Part shown: positions 1 to 7,761 of the stretch, piece by piece
How positions within the stretch are numbered: the first letter of the stretch is position 1
Layout: each line of letters begins with the position of its first letter
Assembly (NCBI GenBank): GCA_964475735.1
Contig: CAYYYI010000006.1
Coordinates: 1 to 47,241 of the forward strand
Direction of reading: 5' to 3'
Length of the DNA: 47,241 bases
Origin: UCB2 sp964475735
GTDB lineage: Bacteria > Chloroflexota > Dehalococcoidia > Tepidiformales > Tepidiformaceae
Made by a program: the position numbers and the translations under genes
Notes under the pieces: generated by a model
What the model was told of the DNA's origin: nothing
The model's input: the letters and a program-made list of their open reading frames with translations, nothing else
Databases searched by the model: none

Positions 1-747
1 CGCGTCATCGAGGTCGTCCACTTCGAAGGCCACTACGCTGGCCAGCCCCGCCGGGCGGCTCGCAATGGGGCTCGCGGGCGACGGGGCCGCCAGCAACTCC
101 AGGATTGAGTCCCCGATGCGGAGCTGCCGGATGATCACCCCCGGCGTGACGATCTCTCCAACGACCGCTGCGCCCATCACCTCCGCCCACCATCGCGTCG
201 CCCCCTCCAGGTCATGGGTGATCGCCGCCAGGTGGTCGAGCCGCTTGAGCGGGAACGCGTGCCCGAACAACCCTGCCCGGGCGTGACGCTCACGTCGCGC
301 GAGCAGCGCTTCCGGGTACTCCACCAGCGCGGCTTCGAACCCCGGCCCGTCGTCTGGGAGCGCCGCGGCCACCGAGATCATCCGGCCGTCGTCCGCGAAC
401 ACGTCGTAGGGCGAGATGGCGACGCCCTTCGCGGCCAGGGCGCCGACGGCCACGCCCATGTCGCGCACCGCGAAGAGCACCCGGCGCAGCCCGCCGCCTG
501 CCGCGAGTTGCCGCAACACACGCTGCCCGCTCGCGCTGGCAGCGGCCTCGTGTTCGTCCGCCATGCCCAGAAGTTCGGTGTAGAACTCGGCTGCCCCTTC
601 GCCGACGAAGAAGACGGTGTTGGCGGTCCCCGTGCCCCTGTGCCGGGTGAGCGGCGTGAGCGCCAGCCCCAACCGGACGAAAGGCTCTGCCGCCGCTTCG
701 AGCGAGGGCACAGCCACCTGCACGTGGTCGATCCGTTCGATGAGCAT
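1..747 (-). CDS. VOC (glyoxalase/bleomycin-resistance) superfamily protein, partial
   Basis: The frame is open for 249 codons from ATG at 747 and runs off the left window edge, so the C-terminus is missing. The N-terminus (MLIERIDHVQVAVPSLE) is the usual first beta strand of a VOC module. A second module begins near residue 165 with KRLDHLAAITHDLEGATRWW, giving the paired beta-alpha-beta-beta-beta layout of glyoxalase I-like metalloenzymes and dioxygenases. The metal ligands cannot be assigned with confidence and the substrate is unknown. It diverges from the hydrolase at 811 across 63 bp that must hold both promoters. Confidence 0.8.
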   Translation of the reverse strand, partial: MLIERIDHVQVAVPSLEAAAEPFVRLGLALTPLTRHRGTGTANTVFFVGEGAAEFYTELLGMADEHEAAASASGQRVLRQLAAGGGLRRVLFAVRDMGVAVGALAAKGVAISPYDVFADDGRMISVAAALPDDGPGFEAALVEYPEALLARRERHARAGLFGHAFPLKRLDHLAAITHDLEGATRWWAEVMGAAVVGEIVTPGVIIRQLRIGDSILELLAAPSPASPIASRPAGLASVVAFEVDDLDDA

Positions 748-810
748 GGCGGCATTGTAGGCAGCAAGCCGGTAGACTTCCTTCACCAAATCCCCGGTAG
801 GGAGGTGGCA

Positions 811-1626
811 ATGGCAGCGCAGACGGACTACTTCGAGACCACGGGAGGACTGAGCCTGTTCGAGCAGCGCTGGGCGCCGGCCGGCCCGCCGCGAGCCGTC
901 TTCGCTATCGTCCACGGCTACGCCGAGCACAGCGGCCGCTACGAATGGACCGCCGGACGGCTCACCGCCCGCGGCTACGCCGTCGAGGCACTCGACCTTC
1001 GCGGCCATGGGCGCTCCGACGGCGAGCGCGTCTTTGTCAACTCCTTCGAGGAGTACCACGACGACGTGGAGCGCTTCCTCGACCGGGTTCGAGCGCGCCA
1101 CCCCGGGGCGCCGCTGTTCCTCTTCGGGCACAGCATGGGCGGCGGCATCGTCACCAGCTTCGTCATCGCCCGGAAGCCCGCTCTCGCCGGGGTGGCGCTG
1201 AGCGGCTCGGCGCTGCTTTCGCCGCGGCCCGCGCCGCCGCCTTCGGCCCAGCCAGCAAAGCCTGCGCCCCTGCCCGCGACCGCCATCTCGCGCGACCCCG
1301 CCGTGGTCGCCGCCTACGAAAACGACCCGCTGGTGTACCGTGGCGCGCCGCGCACCGATCGGGCGGCCGCCTGGGAGGGCGCCTTCCGGCTCGTGCAGGA
1401 AGGCATGGAGTCGATCACCGCGCCCATCCTCATCATGCACGGCACAGATGACCTGCTGACCCCCGCCGAAGGCAGCCGCCGCCTCTTCGAACGGGTGTCT
1501 TCGAAGGACAAGACACTGAAGCTCTACGAAGGGCTCTACCACGAGATCCTCAACGAGCCCGAGAAGGAGCAGGTCGTGGCCGATCTCCTGGCCTGGCTTG
1601 ACGAACACACGGGAGCGCAACGATGA
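811..1626 (+). CDS. alpha/beta hydrolase, monoacylglycerol lipase-like (serine aminopeptidase S33 family)
   Basis: This 271-aa protein matches the monoglyceride lipase/lysophospholipase pattern: HGYAEHSGRY oxyanion region near residue 35, RGHGRSDG at about 64-71, nucleophile elbow GHSMGG with Ser108, acid loop HGTDDLLTP and a late His in LYHEILNE. It probably hydrolyses ester bonds of glycerolipids or related small esters in the cytoplasm. The start is ATG 811 because GGAGG lies at 801-805; the open frame further upstream is antisense to the VOC gene. Its stop overlaps the next start by 4 bp (ATGA), so the two are translationally coupled. The exact substrate is unknown. Confidence 0.9.
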   Translation: MAAQTDYFETTGGLSLFEQRWAPAGPPRAVFAIVHGYAEHSGRYEWTAGRLTARGYAVEALDLRGHGRSDGERVFVNSFEEYHDDVERFLDRVRARHPGAPLFLFGHSMGGGIVTSFVIARKPALAGVALSGSALLSPRPAPPPSAQPAKPAPLPATAISRDPAVVAAYENDPLVYRGAPRTDRAAAWEGAFRLVQEGMESITAPILIMHGTDDLLTPAEGSRRLFERVSSKDKTLKLYEGLYHEILNEPEKEQVVADLLAWLDEHTGAQR

Positions 1627-1829
1627 AGACCGATTTCTACGAAGCCGACCCTTTTTCCGGCAGCAAAGGCGCGCACCTCGCCACCATCGAAAGCGACTAC
1701 CGCTGGGAGAAGGGGGACGAAGTGTGGATCGAGGCGAGCGGGAAGCGCGTGAAGATCCGCCTCTCCTGGGTGAACGTCACCGTCAAGGACGGGGTCGTGA
1801 GCCGGGAGCTGCTCGGCCTGAGACTGTAG
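1623..1829 (+). CDS. small conserved-looking protein coupled to the hydrolase, unknown function
   Basis: The 68-aa product starts at ATG 1623 inside the hydrolase stop (ATGA overlap). The sequence is soluble and beta-rich in appearance (WEKGDEVWIEASGKRVKIRLSWVNVTVKDG), like a small SH3-like or beta-barrel fold, with no signal peptide, membrane segment or metal motif. I do not recognise the family. The overlap implies co-expression with the hydrolase. A heptamer repeat begins at its stop codon. Confidence 0.7.
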   Translation: MKTDFYEADPFSGSKGAHLATIESDYRWEKGDEVWIEASGKRVKIRLSWVNVTVKDGVVSRELLGLRL

Positions 1830-1868
1830 GGGTGAGTGGAAAGGCATAAGGCATGAGGGATGAGGGGG
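1827..1868 (+). repeat. short heptamer repeat unit, copy A
   Basis: A 42-bp stretch starts at the stop codon of the preceding gene. It contains three near-tandem 7-mers of the form GGNATRA followed by GGGGG. It matches 4117-4158 at about 34 of 42 positions; both copies follow a gene end in the same orientation. It resembles short tandemly repeated repetitive elements of other bacteria. Confidence 0.6.
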
Positions 1869-1969
1869 TTTGGCGGCCGGAGGGGGGGGCCGCTGACCGT
1901 CCCGGCAATCGCACCCTGTTACCCACCGCGGCTGAGCCCCGGGGAATGGCTCTCACTCGGCCCAGGATT

Positions 1970-1999
1970 TTGACAACGGACCTTAGCGACGGCTACGGT
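1970..1999 (+). promoter_or_regulatory. sigma-70 type promoter for the riboswitch-terC operon
   Basis: A perfect -35 TTGACA (1970-1975) is followed after 18 bp by TACGGT (1994-1999). The predicted start near 2006 falls just before the riboswitch core, which supports both calls. The -10 is imperfect (3 of 6). Confidence 0.6.
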
Positions 2000-2004
2000 A
2001 GATC

Positions 2005-2115
2005 TGTCATTGGGGAGTAGCCAGCGCCCGCAGCAGGGCGCCCGGGCGGCCGTCAACACGCGCACTGCGCCGGCCGTTCAGCGAGATACCTTCTCGCCGG
2101 TGAGACCGAAGGCAC
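2005..2115 (+). ncRNA. yybP-ykoY family manganese riboswitch (predicted)
   Basis: The leader carries the hallmark L1 sequence GGGGAGTAGC (2012-2021), an internal CGTCAACA (2051-2058) and a 3' element GGTGAGACCGAAGG (2099-2112), matching the conserved blocks of the Mn2+-sensing yybP-ykoY aptamer as I know it. The flanks TTGG and CCGA can form P1, and GCGCCC/GGGCGC (2024-2029 and 2036-2041) can form the first arm hairpin. TerC/Alx-type manganese exporters are known targets of this class, and a terC gene lies downstream. The expression platform is not obvious; it lies between 2115 and the Shine-Dalgarno at 2161. Confidence 0.75.
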
Positions 2116-2173
2116 ATCCAGTAAGTGGGTGCGCCCGGGTCGGTCACATCCGGGTCCGCAGAGGAGGTTCCCT

Positions 2174-2407
2174 GTGACATCGTTTCTTGACCTGCTCGAC
2201 CTGTTTGACCCCGATGGCGATGACGAGGATCAGCCTCGGCGCCAGCGTGGGCAGCCGCGACGAAAGGGACTCCGCGGGCTGTTCGATCGCGTTGTGGGGG
2301 CATTCAGCGACGACGATGATGACCGTGCCAGGCAGCCGGGGGACCAGGACGGTCGTGCCCGGCGAGCGCGCCGCCAGGACAGCGAGGGGTTCGACCTCTT
2401 CGACTAG
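2174..2407 (+). CDS. small acidic/basic mixed-charge protein between riboswitch and terC
   Basis: The start is GTG 2174, preceded by a strong GAGGAGG at 2161-2167. The 77-aa product has alternating acidic and arginine-rich blocks (DPDGDDEDQPRRQR, FSDDDDDRARQ) and similar hydrophobic-acidic motifs at both ends (LDLLDLFD and FDLFD). It has no membrane segment or cysteine. I do not recognise a family. Being first behind a predicted Mn2+ riboswitch, with Asp clusters, it could bind divalent metal or interact with TerC; this is inference. It could also be a leader peptide-like ORF, but the SD and length favour a real protein. Confidence 0.6.
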   Translation: MTSFLDLLDLFDPDGDDEDQPRRQRGQPRRKGLRGLFDRVVGAFSDDDDDRARQPGDQDGRARRARRQDSEGFDLFD

Positions 2408-2483
2408 GCCTGGTGCGTTGACCCCATCCCGGCCACGAGCCGGCAGCCGGGCCCTGTAGGGCCGTTCCCATCTGGAGAATTGG

Positions 2484-3515
2484 TTGCTCATCGAGATTCT
2501 TCCCTGGGCCCTCTTCCTGGGCTTTGTCTGCGCCATGCTGGCGCTCGACCTTGGAGTCTTTCACCGAAACGCACACGAAGTACGCCGCAAGGAGGCGCTG
2601 GCCTGGAGCCTCGCATGGATCGGCCTCGCCTCAGTGTTCAACGTGGGCGTCTATGTGTTCAGTGGGCCCGAGCGCGGCCTGGAATGGACGACCGGCTATC
2701 TCATTGAGAAGTCGCTGAGCGTCGACAACGTCTTCGTCTTCCTCATGATCTTCTCGACCCTGGCGGTGCCCCCGGCCTACCAGCACAGGGTGCTGTTCTG
2801 GGGCATCGTGGGGGCGCTCGTCACCCGCGCGGTGTTGATAGCCCTTGCGGGCGTGGTCCTCGGCACGCTCCACTGGACGATCTACATCTTCGGCGCATTC
2901 CTCGTGTTCACGGGTATCAAGTTCCTTCGCGATACCGGCCACTCGCCCTCGCTCGAGAAGAGTCGCCTGTTGCGGCTTGTCAGGAGGTTCTTCCCGGTCA
3001 CCGAAGGATACGAGGGCCAGCGCTTCTTTGTTCGCCGCGGCGCGACCCTCTTCCTTACTCCGCTGTTCCTGGCGCTGGTCCTCATCGAAGGCACCGACAT
3101 CGTGTTCGCGGTTGACTCGATCCCGGCTATCTACGCCGTAACCGACGACCCCTTCATCGTGTTCACCTCGAACATCTTTGCGATGCTCGGCCTTCGAGCG
3201 CTCTACTTCGTGCTCGCGGGTTACCTCAACGGACTCACGTATCTGAAGCCTGCCCTTGCCGCCATCCTGGTCTTTGTCGGAACCAAAATGCTGGTCGCCG
3301 ACTTCTACAAAGTTCCTCCACTGGCCAGCCTCTTCGTTATCATCGTGATCCTGGGGGTTGCCATCGGCGGTTCGCTGCTCTGGACATATCGCCAGAGCCC
3401 TCACCGGATACCCGCATTCGATCCCGCGCAGGGGCCGCGGACGGACTCGGCGCACCTGGCAAACCGCGACGCGACTGACAGCCAGGCCGCCCGGGACGCA
3501 CGCATCCAATCCTGA
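2484..3515 (+). CDS. TerC/Alx family integral membrane protein, likely manganese exporter
   Basis: This 343-aa protein has the TerC signature order: LFLGFVCAMLALDLGVFHR, EKSLSVDNVFVFLMIF around residues 75-90, and LIEGTDIVFAVDSIPAIYAVT around residues 200-220. The paired acidic residues in membrane segments are the presumed metal-binding residues. About eight hydrophobic segments are visible, then a polar tail. The start is TTG 2484 with CTGGAGA upstream. Members such as E. coli Alx export Mn2+ and are controlled by yybP-ykoY riboswitches, consistent with the leader at 2005-2115. It sits between a small acidic protein and a TerB-like protein. Confidence 0.92.
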   Translation: MLIEILPWALFLGFVCAMLALDLGVFHRNAHEVRRKEALAWSLAWIGLASVFNVGVYVFSGPERGLEWTTGYLIEKSLSVDNVFVFLMIFSTLAVPPAYQHRVLFWGIVGALVTRAVLIALAGVVLGTLHWTIYIFGAFLVFTGIKFLRDTGHSPSLEKSRLLRLVRRFFPVTEGYEGQRFFVRRGATLFLTPLFLALVLIEGTDIVFAVDSIPAIYAVTDDPFIVFTSNIFAMLGLRALYFVLAGYLNGLTYLKPALAAILVFVGTKMLVADFYKVPPLASLFVIIVILGVAIGGSLLWTYRQSPHRIPAFDPAQGPRTDSAHLANRDATDSQAARDARIQS

Positions 3516-3534
3516 ACCGACAAAGGAGACAGAC

Positions 3535-4107
3535 ATGACGGACAACATACTTGCCGACCGTAAACGAGCCCTTGAAGAGGAGTACTTCCGGAACGCCAAC
3601 ACCGCGCTGATAGAGCGCCTGCGCGCCTCGCGCGAACAGGACGAAGCGCGGCAGGCTCTGCAGGACGTGTCCGGCATCGCCGACCCCGAAGTGCTGGACA
3701 GCCTCCTTGGTGCGGGCATCGATGCGGCAGCCCTTTCGGCCATCGAGATCATCCCGCTGGTTGCGGTCGCGTGGGCCGACGGCACGCTCGATGATGACGA
3801 ACGAAAGGCTGTCCTTCGCGTGGCAGCCGGGCTTGGTCTGAAGGAGGGCAGTTCGGGCCACACCCTCCTCGACGACTGGCTGGCCGAGGCGCCGCCGGAG
3901 AGCCTCTTCCAGACCTGGGATGGGTATGTCAAGGAGCTTGGCAAAGGTCTGGCGCCCGCACTGCGCACGACGCTGTACGCCGAAACAGTGAAGAGGGCCA
4001 GGGCTGTGGCCGAAGCGCGGGGAGGATTCCTGGGGCTTGTCGGTGCGAAGATTTCGGCCGAAGAACGGGCGGTATTGGATGCCGTCGAGACCGCGTTCAC
4101 GGGCTGA
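3535..4107 (+). CDS. TerB-like (tellurite-resistance TerB/DUF533-type) domain protein
   Basis: This 190-aa soluble helical protein has the TerB-like core IIPLVAVAWADGTLDDDERKAVL near residues 80-105, whose acidic turn resembles the metal-binding loop of TerB. The start is ATG 3535 with AAAGGAGA just upstream. It lies 19 bp after terC, so it is probably cotranscribed. TerC-TerB pairs are a known association at the membrane in metal and stress resistance. The N-terminal 60 residues look like charged helices. The role in manganese homeostasis is inferred from context. Confidence 0.75.
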   Translation: MTDNILADRKRALEEEYFRNANTALIERLRASREQDEARQALQDVSGIADPEVLDSLLGAGIDAAALSAIEIIPLVAVAWADGTLDDDERKAVLRVAAGLGLKEGSSGHTLLDDWLAEAPPESLFQTWDGYVKELGKGLAPALRTTLYAETVKRARAVAEARGGFLGLVGAKISAEERAVLDAVETAFTG

Positions 4108-4116
4108 AGCTGCGGG

Positions 4117-4158
4117 TAGGGGCGAGGTGAAAGGTATGAGGAATGAAGCATGAGGGGG
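4117..4158 (+). repeat. short heptamer repeat unit, copy B
   Basis: This is the second copy of the 42-bp element at 1827-1868, with units GGTATGA, GGAATGA and AGCATGA and then GGGGG. It starts 10 bp after the TerB-like gene. Confidence 0.6.
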
Positions 4159-4242
4159 CGCGGTAGCCGAAGGTGACCGTTCGGTGCGACATCACGCGGC
4201 TACCGTGAGTCACAACTGCTCCCTCCTCCCTCGTCAGTCCCC

Positions 4243-4339
4243 CGTCCCTCTTCCCGGTACCAACCCCGCCCCGCCCCGGCGACGTCGCCCGTTTCGCCGC
4301 TTCCGCTCCTTGCTGTGCCCAACCACAGCGGCCGGCGCC
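4243..4339 (-). repeat. ~98-bp dispersed intergenic repeat, copy 1
   Basis: The reverse complement of this stretch matches 7762-7859 with about 90% identity and one indel. The core holds the perfect 12-bp palindrome GGCGACGTCGCC and a GGTACC site. Both copies are intergenic and flanked by CT-rich tracts. No coding capacity or transposase is nearby; it could be a REP-like or MITE-like element. Confidence 0.65.
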
Positions 4340-4473
4340 CGCGCGCCACACCGCACCCATTGCCGCGTTCTGCCTTGCACTCGAATCCGGGATTGCACGC
4401 CCTCGGGCCAAGGCTCAAGATGTCGCCGTGCCCCCCCCCCCCAAACAGCGGTCCACGGAAGGAGGGAAGGCGA

Positions 4474-4689
4474 ATGCCAGCAACCTCAATCGAGCGCCTC
4501 ACATCCCGTGAAGTCCAGGTCCTATCCCTTGCGGCTCAAGGACTGGCGAACAAGGAGATCGCGGCCAGACTCGAACCGCCATGCTCTGAGGAGACCATGC
4601 GGAAGCATATGCGCAGCGTCTTCGCCAAGCTCGGCGTGCCCAACTGTACGGGAGCGGTAGTCGCATGGTTGGCGCACGCTTCCGAGTGA
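4474..4689 (+). CDS. stand-alone LuxR/NarL-type helix-turn-helix protein
   Basis: The 71-aa product is essentially only the GerE/LuxR C-terminal DNA-binding domain: LTSREVQVLSLAAQGLANKE, then an IAARL helix, an ETMRKHMRSVFAKLGV recognition region and a final helix. A two-residue expansion (EPPC) sits in the turn before the recognition helix. There is no receiver or ligand-binding domain. The start is ATG 4474 with GGAGGG upstream. It may regulate the downstream secreted peptidase-like gene; that is inference from adjacency. Confidence 0.8.
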   Translation: MPATSIERLTSREVQVLSLAAQGLANKEIAARLEPPCSEETMRKHMRSVFAKLGVPNCTGAVVAWLAHASE

Positions 4690-4818
4690 CAACTGCCGCC
4701 GCGCCACGCCGCGCAGCGAGGCGGATACCCCGAACGGGGTACCCCGAAAAGGAGGCTACAGGCGACGCTTGTCCGCGGCTAGCATTGCTGCCACCAACCC
4801 TTCTGGGAGGTCAACACT

Positions 4819-5820
4819 GTGAAATGGCGTCTAGGGGCGCTCGTCGCCGTTACCATGGCAGCTTCGTCAATTCTCGGGCCGCCAACAGCCAGCAGGGCCG
4901 ATGGTTCGGATCACAGGTGTGGTATAGGCAAGGGCGGACGCGCTCTAGTGGATGAAGGCGGATCATGCATGGATCCCGCCCCTCCCGATCGACGGCAAGT
5001 GGCGATTGCCATCGCTAAGACCGAGGCGGCGAACGCCCATGCTCTGGCCAAACAGTCATCTACCGGGTTGGGCGCTGGTGCGCGACTTCAGGCCGCGGAG
5101 CAGCGCCTCGCCGCACTCACGGGCGAGGCCATCCGGCCAGTCCGGACCGGTGCAAACCGCGCCGGGAGCCTCGCGGTGGGGGATCGCGCGCCCTCAACGG
5201 TTGGCGATGGCGTTGGCATCATGACTCCCCTGTCGGAGTGGTACTGGCCGTTTCAGCAAATCAACTCTTACTACTGTGGCCCGGCCACGGCGCAAAGCGT
5301 GCTTTTCTATTTGACGCCGCGTGTCAGCGCTGTTGTCGATCCGGTAACTGGAGTCCACGATACTCTCACCGGCACCCGGTCGCATGACCAACCGATTCTG
5401 GCAAACTCATACTGGCCTGCTACTGACCAATACAGTGGGACCAACTGGGGTAACGCCTACATGCCATTCACTCTCAACACGTGGCGCGGCACCAACTGGT
5501 ATGTGCAGGCCGCCACGCCAGCCTACGGCGGATCACTCACGCAGGGGCAAGCACTCGTTGATATTCAGTACGATGTCGATAGATATTACCCCATTGTTGA
5601 AAATGTCCGATATGGTAGTACTACATATCGTCCACCTGGGTTTGCGGGAAACGACTACTTCCACTGGGACACGATCTACGGGTATTTCTGGTCAGGCGAG
5701 CAATATGTGCAAATAGGTCAAGTATATGGCGACACGGACCAGACTTATACGAGATACTACAACCAGCCTTGGAATTTACACTGGGACGCGATTGGAGGCT
5801 GGCACGGGATTGTCTGGTAG
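4819..5820 (+). CDS. secreted C39-like cysteine peptidase domain protein
   Basis: This 333-aa protein has a signal peptide (MKWRLGALVAVTMAASSILG, cleavage near residue 27). Residues 146-165 show QINSYYCGPATAQSVL, the Gln-...-CysGlyProAla pattern of C39-type papain-fold peptidases (Cys153). His282 in FHWDTIYGY and Asp305 in VYGDTD complete a plausible triad. It is not a bacteriocin transporter, so it is probably a free secreted peptidase or bacteriocin-like enzyme. The start is GTG 4819 with GGGAGG at 4805-4810. The second half is clearly more AT-rich than its neighbours, suggesting horizontal acquisition. Its last codons overlap the next gene. Confidence 0.72.
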   Translation: MKWRLGALVAVTMAASSILGPPTASRADGSDHRCGIGKGGRALVDEGGSCMDPAPPDRRQVAIAIAKTEAANAHALAKQSSTGLGAGARLQAAEQRLAALTGEAIRPVRTGANRAGSLAVGDRAPSTVGDGVGIMTPLSEWYWPFQQINSYYCGPATAQSVLFYLTPRVSAVVDPVTGVHDTLTGTRSHDQPILANSYWPATDQYSGTNWGNAYMPFTLNTWRGTNWYVQAATPAYGGSLTQGQALVDIQYDVDRYYPIVENVRYGSTTYRPPGFAGNDYFHWDTIYGYFWSGEQYVQIGQVYGDTDQTYTRYYNQPWNLHWDAIGGWHGIVW

Positions 5821-7099
5821 GATCCGAGGGGTTTGGGCGGCGGGCGCCATCCTCACCCTGCTTGCTGTGGTGGGCTGCTCCAGCCAGAGGCGCGTGCCAG
5901 TGACTGCAACTGCGGTTCCCGTTGCGGACGAGACCAGCAGCCCAGCCGCAACGCCCACACCGCCAGGCCGCTCTCTGGGTCCCCCACCCGTGGTTGCCCC
6001 GTCGGCGACGCCAGTCGCCGGGTCGGCACCGGCTACGGTTGGGCCCCCGTTAAGGAGGAGCGACGCTACCGCTGAGCTCCCGATGTTCGACGGCGAGACG
6101 ATGTCCCTTACACCCAAGGGGTATGTTGGGCGGTGGCTTGTCTTGCGCTCCTACCCTGAAGGTGCAGCGGTGGAGACCTCCCCGGGGGAGGTCAGCCTTT
6201 GGGATCCGCTGACGGGGGAATCGCGCCCTCTCTGGACAGGCGTCCCCGGTCGCCAGGACACCATCTTCGGTGCGGATGGCGATTGGTTGATCACCGTCCA
6301 CACAGGGCTTTCACTGCCCTTCGCCGAGTGGGAGCTGATCCTTCGCAACCTCAGCGGCGAAGCGCGGACGATTGCGCGGAGCGATCCCCGGATCGTGAAG
6401 TCTCCGGGCCTTCATCCGGACCTTCCTTTCGGCTTCGCTCCCAGTCCATCCATTGCGAACGGTTTGGTCGTCTGGGAAGAGCACTACGTCGCCGACGATG
6501 GCACGGTTGGCAAGAGGATCAACGCCCACGATATCGAGACCGGCGACACCAGGATTCTCGTGCGCGTGCCGGACGCAACCAGGGAGGACTTGCGGTCGCC
6601 CTCGATCGGCGGCGGGCGGGTTGCGTGGATCCACAAAGTCTTCGCCCCGATCGAGGGCGATCCGTCAGAGTTCGATGTTGCAATCATGGACCTCGGGTCG
6701 GGTTCTGTTTCGGCCCTGCCCATTTCCGGCCGCCCGTGGCAGGTGGGACTGACCGTCGATGGCGAGTTCCTCGCCTGGGACGACGGCATGGACTTCAAGT
6801 ACGCCATGAACTTGCGCACAGGAGTCGTAACCCGATATGCAGGGAACCCCTACCAGTCTGGGTGGGGAGTCCTGCGCGACGGCTCCCGATTCTCGTGGAT
6901 ACCGGGCTCGCCTCCAGACGCTCATGCGGGCTACTTCGATACTGCAACCGGTGTCGTGCGGGAGGCTGAAACCCCGCGGGAGGGGTCCACCGTCAATGTC
7001 GGCGAGCCAATGGGGCCGTGGTTCGTGCTCCAAGACCTGCGACTGGGAGAAGAGCGCTTCACGCGCTCGCGATACCTGCTCATCCCCATCGGCCACTAG
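5810..7099 (+). CDS. lipoprotein with TolB-like beta-propeller
   Basis: The start is placed at TTG 5810, inside the end of the previous gene, because GGAGG lies at 5794-5798 and the next residues form a lipoprotein signal (hydrophobic AAGAILTLLAVVGC with lipobox Cys). A Thr/Pro/Ala linker follows to about residue 80. The remaining ~340 residues repeat WLVLRSYPEG, GLVVWEEHY, GRVAWIH and FLAWDDG-type blades, as in TolB/WD40-like propellers lacking enzymatic motifs. The 11-bp overlap suggests coupling to the C39-like protein; it may be a surface partner or binding factor. Function unknown. Confidence 0.75.
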   Translation: MSGRIRGVWAAGAILTLLAVVGCSSQRRVPVTATAVPVADETSSPAATPTPPGRSLGPPPVVAPSATPVAGSAPATVGPPLRRSDATAELPMFDGETMSLTPKGYVGRWLVLRSYPEGAAVETSPGEVSLWDPLTGESRPLWTGVPGRQDTIFGADGDWLITVHTGLSLPFAEWELILRNLSGEARTIARSDPRIVKSPGLHPDLPFGFAPSPSIANGLVVWEEHYVADDGTVGKRINAHDIETGDTRILVRVPDATREDLRSPSIGGGRVAWIHKVFAPIEGDPSEFDVAIMDLGSGSVSALPISGRPWQVGLTVDGEFLAWDDGMDFKYAMNLRTGVVTRYAGNPYQSGWGVLRDGSRFSWIPGSPPDAHAGYFDTATGVVREAETPREGSTVNVGEPMGPWFVLQDLRLGEERFTRSRYLLIPIGH

Positions 7100-7393
7100 A
7101 CCACAATGAGCGTCCAGTAACGAACGCGCCGCCAACGATCGAGTAAAGGAAACTCCGCCATGGGGGCAGGGTCCCGCGCATACCGGGGCGCAGCCCTCCT
7201 CCCTCCTCCCCCCCCGTGCCACCCGCCCCTTCCACCTCCACCCCACCATCCCCAACCCTCGAGCCCAAATCCCAAATCGAGGCTCACCGTGCCCCGCTGC
7301 CACACCTTCGATGCTGGCATACCCTGTTCCAGCCCCGCCCGCCCCGGCTCCAACCACTGCCTTGCCCACGATCCTGCACCCGGCCTCGAGACC

Positions 7394-7490
7394 AGCGTTC
7401 CCCTCCAACGCTGCTTTCCCACCAGCGTTGCCAGTGCCCCGGAACCCTGCTCCAACGCTGCTGAACCCATAGCGTTGAGCGTTCAACGCG
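7394..7490. repeat. array of AGCGTT/AACGCT hexamers with a terminal palindrome
   Basis: Six perfect hexamers occur at 7394, 7407, 7424, 7454, 7471 and 7478 in alternating orientation, plus AACGC at 7485. The last three form a perfect inverted repeat GCGTTGA-gcgt-TCAACGC (7472-7489). It could be a cluster of protein-binding sites or a degenerate repeat. Confidence 0.55.
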
Positions 7491-7761
7491 CAGAAATCGA
7501 AAACCCACCAGCCCCGGTCGAAAATCCAAGAGCGTCCGCTCCTCCCTCCGCCATCGACCATCCTTCCCCCTCCAGCGACGCCGGGGCGTCGCGGCTACCG
7601 GGGGTGGGGCATGGGGTGGGCTGGCGCGAGCGGGGGGTGCGGGCCCTCCGCTTGCTCACGCGCGCTGCTCTGGTTCAGGGAAATGGTGCCGGGTGCGGAG
7701 ATGGGAGCCGATTCCAGCGGCTGGCGAGGGCCGCGACTCCCTCCTCCCTCCTCCCTCCTCC

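Larger units (their letters stand above)
4108..4473. other. intergenic spacer with dispersed repeats
   Basis: This 366-bp spacer holds heptamer repeat copy B (4117-4158), an inverted pair CGGTAGCCG/CGGCTACCG around 4165-4204, a CT-rich tract (4218-4256) and copy 1 of a ~98-bp dispersed repeat (4243-4339). I see no convincing gene; open frames across it are low-complexity. A C-run at 4430-4442 may be prone to sequencing error. Confidence 0.6.

Noticed and set aside
2631..4151. 506-codon minus-strand open frame opposite terC and the TerB-like gene
   Set aside because: The translation has no recognisable fold, and the plus strand holds two family-matching genes with good SDs.
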